Shown here piece by piece: positions 9,292 to 19,129 of a stretch of 64,000 nt of DNA. The DNA lies in NCBI GenBank assembly GCA_023078555.1, contig CM041197.1, forward strand, positions 6,593,810 to 6,657,809, given 5' to 3'. This DNA is from Ulva prolifera (taxonomy: Eukaryota > Chlorophyta > Ulvophyceae > Ulvales > Ulvaceae). Numbering within the stretch: position 1 is the stretch's first letter; every line of letters starts with the position of its first letter. The translations under genes were made by a program, and so were the position numbers. Under the pieces are notes generated by a model. The model had not been told where the DNA came from. It worked only from the letters and a program-made list of their open reading frames with translations, and did not search any database.

Positions 9292-12192
9292 TCACGACAG
9301 CATCTCAATCAAGGTCTGTTGAAGGTCCCGGACCTCCTCCTGCACGCCCCGCCGCTGTATCATACCGCTGACAGTACACACATATTGAGATATACTTGTT
9401 GAGATTTACTGTGGCATACCTTGTCCTGTTTGATTGATTCATCGAGCTTCTTTGCCTGCTGACCCTTCCGGTTGCGGGCGGGGCCGGATGCCAGCTTCGC
9501 TAATTCGTCCTCAGACTTGGCTATTCTTTCATTGAGAACTTCGAGGGCATGCCTGAGACACTCTTCGTCGGCCTCTGCCTGGCGCTTCTCCAGAGCCGGA
9601 TGCGTATCCTTCTTCTTTGCCTTCTGCAGAACAACGATGCTGTCACACGATCTCTCGCACCTACGGAAACAACATGACCAGCATATATACGATTTTGATG
9701 CATCAGCAAGCGCACTGCATCATCATGAACGCGCGTACATGAGCCTGGGCTTATGATAGCACAGTTTATGTCAACCTTGTGGAGGTATGTACAGATCAAG
9801 GCGTACCGGTTCATCCTCCTGTATGTCCATGTCTGCTGGGCCGCTTCGCCGAGTCTTGGGCTGTGGCATCTCGTCGTCCGCAACTTCCGGGGCGGCTGCC
9901 ACTATGTGGGGTAGGACCTCGAGTTCTACGTCATCGCTGTCAGTCGGAGGTACATCCTTCCGTGTTCGGTTGAGAATCGGAGGTGAAGGGGGGAGATCGG
10001 CGATTGACCTGTCGCTGCCTCTCTTGCGGGCGCGTCTCCCGCCGTTGCTGGTCTCGGCCTGCGTAGCAAAGCATGTCGCGATTCTGTATCGTCGCGACTT
10101 CCACGGCTGACATCGCTTTAATATCCCTGCGTCATGTACAGCATGGCCGCGAAGACGTACCCGGCCACCCTGTTGGCTCCTCCGGTGGGTGGGACGCAAC
10201 GGAGATTCCGCTGTCTGTTCCTTTTTCATCTCACCCAGGATGAAATCCCTAAAGTAGTGGTTGTCAGCCACGTACACTCCGTCTTCCCGTGCCCACTGCG
10301 CGGCCGACTTCATCGTGCCATCGCCGTAAGCAGTCCTGGTTCCGATTCTGGACAGCTGCATGTATAGGTGATGTGTCAGTGGCGTGCGCTTGTCGCGTGC
10401 ACTAGGATGCTGTTGCCTAATGTGCTCGTTGTGCAGTAGCAAAACGTCCACATCAGATGGGTCAGTTAGGCGCGGAGCACGAGAATGGTTGGTGGGCCAC
10501 CAACCATTCGGGCATGCATGCATGTCAGTATTTTCACGCGCCTCGGAATGGTTGGTGGGCCACCAACCATTAGGGCATGCATGCATGTCAGTATTCACGC
10601 GCCTCGGAATGGTTGGTGGCTCACCAACCATTCGGGCATGCCTGCATCTCACTATCCACGGGCCCCGAATGGTTGGTGGGCCACCAGCCATTCGGGCATG
10701 CATGCATGTCACTATTAACGCGCCTCGGAATGGTTGGTGGGCCACCAACCATTCGGGCATTCATGCATCTCACTATCCACGGGCCCCGAATGGTTGGTGG
10801 CCCACCAACCATTCGGGCATGCATGCATGTCACTATTAACGCGCCTCGGAATGGTTGGTGGGCCACCAACCATTCGGGCATTCATGCATCTCACTATCCA
10901 CGGGCCCCGAATGGTTGGTGAGCCACCAACCATTCGGGCATGCATGCATGTCAGTATTCACGCGCCCCGAATGGTTGGTGGCCCACCAACCATTCCGAGC
11001 AGTCCTGCATGTACGTCACGATCCGGGAGCAAGAAGCACGCGCCTGTTCTTCCTCTACGTCCTTCACTGCCGCGGTCACTCTCGGGTCCTTGCGGTCTCG
11101 CTCGCTCCGCCGCATCTTCTTGTTGTGATCAAAGGCTCGTCGAGGGGAACCGCTGCAAGAAAAGGTTGATCACGACTGTGCGTGTGTGCTTACACGAACA
11201 CAGGATGACCACCGATTACGGCCGAACATGTGCATCCTGACACAGTCGTGATGTCGCATGCTCAAGAGGAAACGTACTTGTACTTCACGTCCCTCAACAT
11301 GCTTTTCTGGCCCCGAAATGCTTTTACTATGATCCTCGCAGCCGTGTACGCCGTCCCCTCTTTGCCCGCCTGCATAAGTCAATCAAGTCTGGTCGTCATC
11401 GATGTACTGTGGTGGCCATTGCGTCCCGCGGCGCACGGTCCGCGGCGACCACTTCCAGCACGAAAACAGCACTTGGGTCAATCACACTACACGCTCAGCC
11501 ATACAACACAACACGAAATCATCCCAATCCACCGTAATCTTCACACTACCGTATGGCAACCGCCCCAGCAAGTCCGCCCGGCGATACAGAGTCAAGTTGT
11601 TAGCAGGCTAGCACAAGCGTACCCCCGCTGCTGCCGCTGCGATCGCACCAACGTGCTGATGCATCAGCATACTTCCTTCATACATCCGCAGCTTTGGGTC
11701 GCCGGTGTCCTTCAGCAGCGCCTGCATGAGCGGAGACGCCTTGTCCTCGTCCCTCATCTGGCCCAGGATCGCCGACAACTTGTCAGTCCACATCAGCACT
11801 CCCGACTGTAGTACCTCCCATACATGATCGCTGTCGCCCGTCGCAGCGGTAGCAGTGGAGGCCGCTGTGCGTGCCGACGCCCCTGGAGCGGAGCCTCGAT
11901 TCCGGGGGTTGATGGGCTGGACCAGCACCGGGGGCTCGATGCCGCCAGCGATCTTCCCCTTCTGGAAGTAGAAAGAAATACATGTCTTCAGGGACTCCAC
12001 GTTGTCGACGTCCAATGTGGCCTTGCTGTCGTTGGCCGACGACAGTGTCATGCCGTCCGACCCCCCTCCCCTTCTCCAGATACTCCTCGCTAGCACATCC
12101 AGCATCCCATTCGCAGAATCGTCGTCCGCTGTCTCTTTGTCGACGACGATCGCGGCATCTCGCTTGAACTGGAATTGAAGGCTGTCCGACAT
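9292..12192 (-). CDS. Spliced gene of unknown function, ~519 aa; possible TNPA-like helper of the CACTA element
   Basis: Not recognised by family. A seven-exon model on the minus strand stays in frame throughout: 12192-11623, 11369-11278, 11152-11020, 10355-10161, 10058-9793, 9660-9420 and 9354-9292, ending in TGA. Introns are GT-AG with donors GTACGC, GTACGT, GTGACG, GTACGT, GTACAT and GTATGC. The first ATG is at 12192 (MSDSLQFQF). Residues 1-190 form a hydrophilic region with an Ala/Thr-rich linker. Residues 222-265 are strongly basic (KKMRRSERDRK). Residues 331-419 contain another basic patch (RRARKRGSD) and then an acidic, proline-rich stretch. Residues 430-519 are charged and look coiled-coil (EKRQAEADEE, LNERIAKSEDELAKL). 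Basic patches plus a coiled coil, in a divergent pair with a transposase, suggest a DNA-binding, multimerising helper; this is inference. The donor at 11019 and the 664-bp third intron are the least certain parts. The 253-bp first intron holds an open stretch (ADLLGRLPYGSVKITVDWDD) that could be a missed exon. Confidence 0.55.
10484..10996. repeat. Nine-copy 60-61-bp hairpin minisatellite
   Basis: Nine copies start at about 10484, 10547, 10608, 10668, 10729, 10789, 10850, 10910 and 10970. Each carries an inverted repeat of arms AATGGTTGGTG and CACCAACCATT around a 3-nt centre. The centre is GGC, GCC, GCT or AGC, so near-perfect self-complementarity is kept although the centre varies; the copy near 10668 has one arm mismatch. 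Between hairpins lie a second palindrome (GCATGCATGC) and alternating spacers (ACGCGCCTCGG versus ACGGGCCCCG), giving a 121-bp dimer period. In the gene model the array lies within an intron (10356-11019) of the minus-strand gene. Both strands stay open for up to about 100 codons across it (WLVGHQPFGHACM-like); this follows from the 60-bp period and is not read as coding. Confidence 0.93.
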
Positions 12193-12471
12193 CGCGACGT
12201 ATACACCAGCGAGGACCGGAACCAAACAGACACTTAGCAGCCAATACGTTTACAGTAACTCCTACTTCTTTGGTACTTGGCAAAGCCTATCCGTCGATGC
12301 TGATATCCAACCTTTTGAAAACACAGTGCCGTGTTGGTGCCCGGCCATTGGCCACAGGGACACTCCCTCGTTACATCCTCACGCATGATTATCCCCCGCC
12401 ACTCAACTCGTCCCCGAGTACGCTTGCACTACGCCTGAACCTCGTTCATACCACGCCGCTCGCTTGCCGCG
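12193..12471. promoter_or_regulatory. Divergent intergenic region, likely bidirectional promoter
   Basis: Only about 280 bp separate the first ATG of the minus-strand gene (12192) from that of the plus-strand transposase (12472), so both promoters must lie here or overlap the 5' UTRs. A CCAAT word is present at about 12241 on the plus strand, and an ATTGG (CCAAT on minus) at about 12347. No TATA box is obvious on either side. Both start codons sit in a similar context (GCGATGTC). Shared control of the two proteins is inferred from the arrangement. Confidence 0.5.
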
Positions 12472-15400
12472 ATGTCTTTCCACTCATCCAAGCAGAGTTC
12501 ATCGACGTTTACTGTGCAGAGAATGGCTCCGCGTAGGCGTAAGCGTGCTGTCGACGACGACCTTGCAGAAGTTGGCGTGCTGCGCCTTGATCCTCCACTT
12601 CATGATGGGGACCGAAAGTTACTACACAAGTGCACAAAATGTAGTAAACCGTTTGACAGGCTTCTGACTGCCCAGAATCACCCCCGCGCCTGCCCCGGGG
12701 GACAAGCCGCGGCGCGCGCTCAGACTCGTGACGAGGGCACGGGAGATGACACAGGCAACCAGCCAGTGGCGGGCAACCAGCCTCCCGGCGGTGTCGACCT
12801 CGGTCGAGTCGACGATGTCCTCTTCGAGGTGCGCCTGTCCCTGATCACCTCGTCTGCTCTCGAGTGCTGACTATCTGGTGATCGTGATTGGTGTCATGTG
12901 GCCAGGTCCCTGAGGGCTCCGACGTATCCGAAGAAGACTACGGAAGCGAAGATGTGGACAGCCTATACGACGACGCCATCAGTGTCTTCTCCAGCCTGTC
13001 AGGAGATGACTGGGACACAGACTCTACTGAGGTTTGTCCTTTCGGTGTCTCCCGACGCAGCCTGATTATCCGATTTGCTCTTGTGCTGGGCACCCACCCC
13101 CTGCTCCCTGTCGGTGTAAATGGCTGGTGAATATGTGCAGAGCGACTCCCTCGATGGCCGCGAGGGTCCACAGGTCGCAGCTGAGGCTGCAGCCGTGAAG
13201 GGGACTGCCGCATGGTGGCGTCAGAGACGGATGGATCCGGTCTCCGACACCTGCCGTCTCACAGTGTTGACTGTATCAATGTGGATCGCCAGCCTGAAAA
13301 GCATGTTCCGGATGAGTGATGTTGTGGTGGACATGTGGTGTCGTTTTGTGCATTACCTACTCTTACCAGATGAGAATATGTTCCCCCCATCCTTCCACCT
13401 GGTCAAGGCTGTCCTGGCTGTACCAGATGTCTCTTCAGTGACCCGGCACGTGTGCCCACAGTGCTGGACTCTCTTCCCAGGTATAAAGCCGTGTGATCAT
13501 ACCCGCCACTTGGACGACGTCTGCAACACCCCAGGGTGCACCCAGAAGCGTTTCGAGGTGGACCTGGCAGGCAAGGGTGCACCTTGCCGGAGTGTCTTCT
13601 ACTTTGGGGAGGCCGCATCGCTGAAAGACCTGATTCTGCAACCTGGCGTCCTTGCCGCGGTTCGTGCTCATCGAGTGCACGCCCTAATGGATCCCGCCGG
13701 TTTCTGGCAGTCTCCTGCCGGACGTGCCCTGAACGCCGCATGCGGCGGTATTTTCGACAAGGCTGACCCGGACGAAATTGCACTGCTTTTCAGCTTGGCT
13801 GCGCCCGGCTTGAGTTCGACCTATCCTGCGTCCCCGTCACTCAGTCGCCAGGTCATCAATATCATCTGGGTCCAGTGGGGCCCGCAGTAGCCTCTCCCCG
13901 ACACTAAGTCCGCTTGCAGGGGGTGACGGCGCCCAACTGTACGTGAACAAGCAACACGGGACCACAATCTGGGGCATCCGCCTGCTGGACCTCCCCCCTC
14001 ATCTGTCTCATTGCAATGAGGCCTGGATCCCCCTGGGGGTAGTCGAGGGCCCAACTGAACCCACGAACATGGACAGCATCCTTGCACAGGTCCTCGAGTT
14101 CTTCAAGAAGCATGACCCAGGTACGTGTCAGTCTGGCGAGTGTGTACCCACCGCACACTCACGTCCGCCCAGTGCTTAATGTGGCTGTGTTCACTATAAA
14201 CCCCCTACAATGCAGCCAGGAAGGGGGAGGACGGGGTCGAGGCTCTCAAAGTCGAGATGCCTGACGGAACAGTTCTGCGCATCTGGCCTGTGCTCTGCTG
14301 TGTGGAGGGCGACATTCCGTGGATGCAGAAGTTGACCAACAGCATCGGGCACGGCGGCAAGAGGGCGTGCTTCCGTTGCGCCCAGAACGGCGTCTGGGTG
14401 TTCGCAGCCAACACAGTTCGGTATGTTGGCTCCAGTTGCCGTGCCGTCGCCATGCTGCCTCTGACCACCCCTGCTTACCCCTGGCATCCCTGCCAAGCCC
14501 GCCTCCGCCACCCCCTCCGACATGGCTGGGGGGCTCACTACTGTCCTTATCAGACATCCGCCGTGCAGCTGGCTTGGGTTCCACGGCCCGGTCATCCAGC
14601 CTCAGCCGGTTCACGCTGCGGGGCCTGATCAAGGAAAGCCCCTCACAGCGGCGCAAGAGACGGAGATTGCCGCGGGGGCGGTGCCGAGGATGGTGCCCGG
14701 CAGTATGGAACCAGACCCCGGGCCCCCCCCCCCCCCCCCCCCCCCCCCCTCGCACGAAGTGGTCCGAGGTTACCACCATCGACCCGGCGACACTGGCAAA
14801 GGACTGCCGGCTGAAGTACTCTGCTTCAGAGATGTGCGCTCGCGGCCACACAGCAGACTTGTTGATCGATCAGGTGCGGCTACCCTTGTATTTGTATCTT
14901 TCCTCTGTCCTGCGGCCCATGTGCCAGCATGCATGGTCGACGTTCTGCCATCACGCCCACCAGGTGGCTTGCATGCAGACCACCAGCCCCACGTTGGACC
15001 GCTACACCGCCAAAGACACCCTGCTGGAACGGCAGAAACTTGCGAAGAAGGAGCACATCCGCCTGGGGGTGAAAGGGTCCTCCCTGTTCAGCAGCCTCTC
15101 ATACTTCAAGTGCGCACCCCTACCTCATGACAGCTGCCATACCGTCATCTGGACCCACGAATTCACCGTGACGGATGTTGTTCTTGCAGTCCCTGCCACT
15201 TCTTCCGCTACGGCGTCGCGCACGTGTTCCTCCTTGGCATCCTCATGGACTTCTGGAATCAGTGGCTGCCGAGTTCGAAGCGGCGTAAGAAAGCCCGCCC
15301 AGCAGGCCCCCGTCGGTTGTATCAGCTGCCTAAAGAGGTGGTGGCCCAGATCGCTGCCCGCGCGTCCCACATCATGCACACTTATCTGTTCAAGAAAGTG

Positions 15401-15512
15401 TACACCGACATCACCAAGTGCGGTCACTGGTTACTGCTGGCAGCTGTCCCATGCACACGTGTCGTGAGCCTTACAGCTCGTGGAGGCCAGCAGGTGGCTC
15501 GCTTCAAGTTTA
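12472..15512 (+). CDS. Tnp2-like (CACTA) transposase gene, 3'-truncated and frameshifted
   Basis: DDE-type cut-and-paste transposase of the Tnp2/CACTA group by motif order. Exons: 12472-12828, 12906-13031, 13141 to about 13813 or 13843, 13920-14120, 14216-14420, 14554-14873, 14964-15109 and 15190 to the break. All phases match except the unresolved donor of exon 3 and the poly-C shift in exon 6. A start at 12523 (MAPRRRKRA) is also possible and may be better. In order: a basic NLS-like patch; a C2HC finger (CTKC, then H and C, CX2CX12HX3C) near residues 54-73; an acidic segment (exon 2); a Cys/His cluster CPQC (about 266-269) with CNTPGC (about 289-294); DGAQLYVNK, where Tnp2 proteins carry the first catalytic Asp; GDIPWMQKLTNSIGHGGK followed by CFRC; and FNPCHFFRYGVAHVFLLG, aligning with the conserved block normally centred on a D-x-M-H sequence. 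After TYLFKKVYTDITKCG (about 15426) the frame is doubtful, and satellite DNA takes over at 15513. The C-terminal domain is lost, so this is a non-functional relic. Confidence 0.75.
14723..14749 (+). repeat. C27 homopolymer within transposase exon 6
   Basis: A run of 27 C residues codes for a poly-proline stretch after MEPDPG. Upstream, the frame fixed by the splice acceptor at 14553/14554 enters the run. Downstream, the frame that reads TKWSEVTTIDPATLAKDCR and fits the next splice donor is displaced by one base. The run is thus one base too long (or two too short) for a continuous exon. This could be an assembly or sequencing error in the homopolymer, or slippage in a dead gene. Confidence 0.9.
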
Positions 15513-15562
15513 AAAGGTCACACACACCTATGTTACACATAACATAGGTGTGTGTGACCTTT
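15513..15562. repeat. Perfect 23-bp inverted repeat at transposon/satellite-2 junction
   Basis: The arms 15513-15535 and 15540-15562 are exact reverse complements around a 4-nt spacer (CACA). The right arm is the start of the plus-orientation satellite-2 array (ACATAGGTGTGTGTGACCTT). The left arm is about 21 bp of the same satellite segment in reverse orientation, abutting transposase sequence. It is the only inverted satellite-2 sequence I found. It also shares AAGTTTAAAAG (15505-15516 region) with a satellite segment at about 15604. Confidence 0.95.
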
Positions 15563-18500
15563 CCGCACGTCCTTTCTGAGCAACCGGCTTCCCGGTCACC
15601 TAAAAGTTTAAAAGTTCGCAGGTGCTGAATATGTAAGGTATTGGCTCATCGAGAAAAGATTTTCCACACGTCGAAGTTTAGTGCTTTACTACAACATACT
15701 CTACACATGACATATGTGTGTGTGACCTTTGCGCACGTCCATTGACGAGCAACCGGCTTCCCTGTCACCTAGTAGTTGAAAAGTTCACAGGTGCTGAATA
15801 TGTAATGTATTGGCTCATCGAGAAAAGATTTTCCACACGTCGAAGTTGAGTGCTTTACTACAACACACTCTACACATGACATAGGTGTGTGTGACCTTTG
15901 CGCACGTCCGTTAAAGCGCAACCGGCTTCCCTGTCACCTAAAAGTTAAAAAGTTCACAGGTGCTGAATATGTAATGTATTGGCTCATCGAGAAAAGATTT
16001 TCCACACGTCGACGTTGAGTGCTTTACTACAACGCTCTCTTCACATGACATAGGTGTGTGTGACCTTTGCGCACGTCCGTTAAAGCGCAACCGGCTTTCC
16101 TGTCACCTAGAAGTTGAAAAGTTCACAGGTGCTGAACATGTAATGTATTGGCTCATCGAGAAAAGATTTTCCACACGTCGAAGTTGAGTGCTTTACTACA
16201 ACACACTCTACACATGACATAGGTGTGTGTGACCTTTGCGCACGTCCGTTAAAGCGCAACCGGCTTCCCGGTCACCTAAAAGTTTAAAAGTTCGCAGGTG
16301 CTGAACATGTAATGTATTGGCTCATCGAGAAAAGATTTTCCACACGTCGAAGTTGAGTGCTTTACTACAACATACTCTACACATGACATATGTGTGTGTG
16401 ACCTTTGCGCACGTCCGTTAAAGCGGAACCGGCTTCCCTGTCACCTAGTAGTTGAAAAGTTCACAGGCGCTGTATATGGCATGCATTTACTCAGCGAGAA
16501 GAGAATTCGACACATTGGATCAGAGCACTACTCTAGAAAACACTTATCACAAGACATAGGTGTGTGTGACCTTTGCGCACGTCCGTTAAGAGCAACATGC
16601 TTCCCTGTCACCTTGAAGTCGAAAAGTTCACAGGTGCTGAATATGTAATGTATTGGCTCATCGAGAAAAGATTTTCCACACGTCGAAGTTGAGTGCTTTA
16701 CTACAACACACTTAACACAAGCCATAGGCGTGTGTGACCTTTGCGCACGTCCATTGACGAGCAACCGGCTTCCATGTCACCTAGTAGTTGAAAAGTTCAC
16801 AGGCGCTGTATATGGCATGCATTTACTCAGCGAGAAGAGAATTCGACACATTGGATCAGAGCACTACTCTAGAAAACACTTATCACAAGACATAGGTGTG
16901 TGTGACCTTTGCGCACGTTCGTTAAGAGCAACATGCTTCCCCGTCACCTTGAAGTCGAAAAGTTCACAGGTGATGAATATGTAATGTATTGGCTCATCTA
17001 GAAAGGTTTTTCCACACGTTGAAGTTGATTGCTTTACTACAACACACTCTACACATGACATAGGTGTGTGGGACCTTTGCGCACGTCCGTTAAAGCGCAA
17101 CCGGCTTCCCTGTCACCTAAAAGTTGAAAAGTTCACAGGTGCTGAACATGTAATGTATTGGCTCATCGAGAAAAGATTTTCCACACGTCGAAGTTGAGTG
17201 CTTTACTACAACACACTCTACACATGACATAGGTGTGTGTGACCTTTGCGCACGTCCGTTAAAGCGCAACCGGCTTCCCTGTCACCTAGTAGTTGAAAAG
17301 TTCACAGGTGCTGAATATGTAATGTATTGGCTCATCGAGAAAATATTTTCCACACGTCGAAGTTGTGTGCTTTACTACAACACACTCTACACATGACATA
17401 GGTGTGTGTGACCTTTGCGCACGTCCTTTAAAGCACAACCGGCTTCCCTGTCACCTAGTAGTTAAAAAAGTTCACAGGTGCTGAATATGTAATGTATTGG
17501 CTCATCGAGAAAATATTTTCCACACGTCGACGTTGAGTGCTTTACTACAACACACTCTACACATGACATAGGTGTGTGTGACCTTTGCGCACGTCCGTTA
17601 AAGCGCAACCGGCTTCCCTGTCACCTAGTAGTTGAAAAGTTCACAGGTGCTGAATATGTAATGTATTGGCTCATCAAGAAAAGATTTTCCACACGTCGAA
17701 GTTGAGTGCTTTACTAAAACACTCTCTTCACATGACATAGGTGTGTTTGACCTTTGCGCACGTCCGTTAAAGCGCAACCGCCTTCCCTGTCACCTAAAAG
17801 TTTAAAAGTTCGCAGGTGCTGAATATGTAATGTATTGGCTCATCGAGAAAAGATTTTCCACACGTCGAAGTTGAGTGCTTTACTACAACATACTCTACAC
17901 ATGACATAGGTGTGTGTGACCTTTGCGCACGTCCGTTAAAGCGCAACCGCCTTCCCTGTCACCTAAAAGTTTAAAAGTTCACAGGTGCTGAATATGTAAT
18001 GTATTGGCTCATCGAGAAAAGATTTTCCACACGTCGAAGTTGAGTGCTTTACTACAACACACTCTACACATGACATAGGTGTGTGTGACCTTTGCGCACG
18101 TCCGTTAAAGCGCAACCGACTTCCCTGTCACCTAAAAGTTGAAAAGTTCACAGGTGCTGAATATGTAATGTATTGGCTCATCGAGAAAAGATTTTCCACA
18201 CGTCGACGTTGAGTGCTTTACAACAACGCTCTCTTCACATGACATAGGTGTGTGTGACCTTTGCGCACGTCCGTTAAAGCGCAACCGGCTTCCCTGTCAC
18301 CTAGAAGTTGAAAAGTTCACAGGTGCTGAATATGTAATGTATTGGCTCATCGAGAAAAGATTTTCCACACGTCGAAGTTGAGTGCTTTACTACAACACAC
18401 TCTACACATGACATAGGTGTGTGTGACCTTTGCGCACGTCCGTTAAAGCGCAACCGGCTTCCCTGTCACCTAGAAGTTGAAAAGTTCACAGGTGCTGAAT

Positions 18501-19129
18501 ATGTAATGTATTGGCTCATCGAGAAAAGATTTTCCACACGTCGAAGTTGAGTGCTTTACTACAACACACTCTACACATGACATAGGTGTTTGTGACCTTT
18601 GCGCACGTCCGTTAAAGCGCAACCGGCTTCCCTGTTACCTAGAAGTTGAAAAGTTCACAGGTGCTGAATATGTAATGTATTGGCTCATCGAGAAAATATT
18701 TTCCACACGTCGAAGTTGAGTGCTTTACTACAACGCTCTCTTCACATGACATAGGTGTGTGTGACCTTTGCGCACGTCCGTTAAAGCGCAACCGGCTTTC
18801 CTGTCACCTAGAAGTTGAAAAGTTCACAGGTGCTGAACATGTAATGTATTGGCTCATCGAGAAAAGATTTTCCACACGTCGAAGTTGAGTGCTTTACTAC
18901 AACACACTCTACACATGACATAGGTGTGTGTGACCTTTGCGCACGTCCGTTAAAGCGCAACCGGCTTCCCGGTCACCTAAAAGTTTAAAAGTTCGCAGGT
19001 GCTGAATATGTAATGTATTGGCTCATCGAGAAAAGATTTTCCACACGTCGAAGTTGAGTGCTTTACTACAACATACTCTACACATGACATATGTGTGTGT
19101 GACCTTTGCGCACGTCCGTTAAAGCGGAA

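Larger units (their letters stand above)
8319..15512. mobile_element. CACTA/EnSpm-like DNA transposon fragment, right end missing
   Basis: This non-satellite island lies between two different satellites. It begins with CACTAGGAGAATGG exactly where the satellite-1 monomer stops. Next come a motif-dense subterminal region (8331-8660), two divergent spliced genes, and a Tnp2-like transposase reading rightwards. CACTA elements are defined by CACTA ends, repetitive subterminal DNA and a Tnp2-type transposase, so these features together support the assignment. No matching inverted CACTA end is found on the right: transposase sequence runs into satellite 2 at about 15512. The element is therefore truncated and cannot move by itself. 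A related superfamily is possible, because the end motif is short and its mate is absent. Confidence 0.65.

Noticed and set aside
10384..11240. Frames of 76-168 codons on both strands over the hairpin minisatellite (WLVGHQPFGHACM-like repeats)
   Set aside because: They arise from the palindromic 60-bp unit, which reads open on both strands. The array lies between exons of the minus-strand gene.
11230..11811. 193-codon plus-strand open frame
   Set aside because: It lies opposite minus-strand exons 1 and 2, which have consistent splice phases. The plus frame shows no domain and looks like an antisense shadow.
11930..11990. A 20-bp GT...AG stretch (minus strand, around FYFQ) as a mini-intron in exon 1
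   Set aside because: It is far shorter than all other introns here (65 bp or more), and the frame is open through it.
14246..14851. Minus-strand frame with a poly-glycine run
   Set aside because: It is the complement of the poly-C tract and of Tnp2-like exons that carry recognisable motifs on the plus strand.
12472..15512. Kyakuja-Dileera-Zisupton (KDZ) transposase instead of Tnp2/CACTA
   Set aside because: The order DGAQLYVNK, GDIPWMQKL with CFRC, then the FRYGVAHVFLLG block matches the Tnp2 layout, and I could not see the KDZ-type motifs. The CACTA terminus also argues for Tnp2. A profile search would decide.
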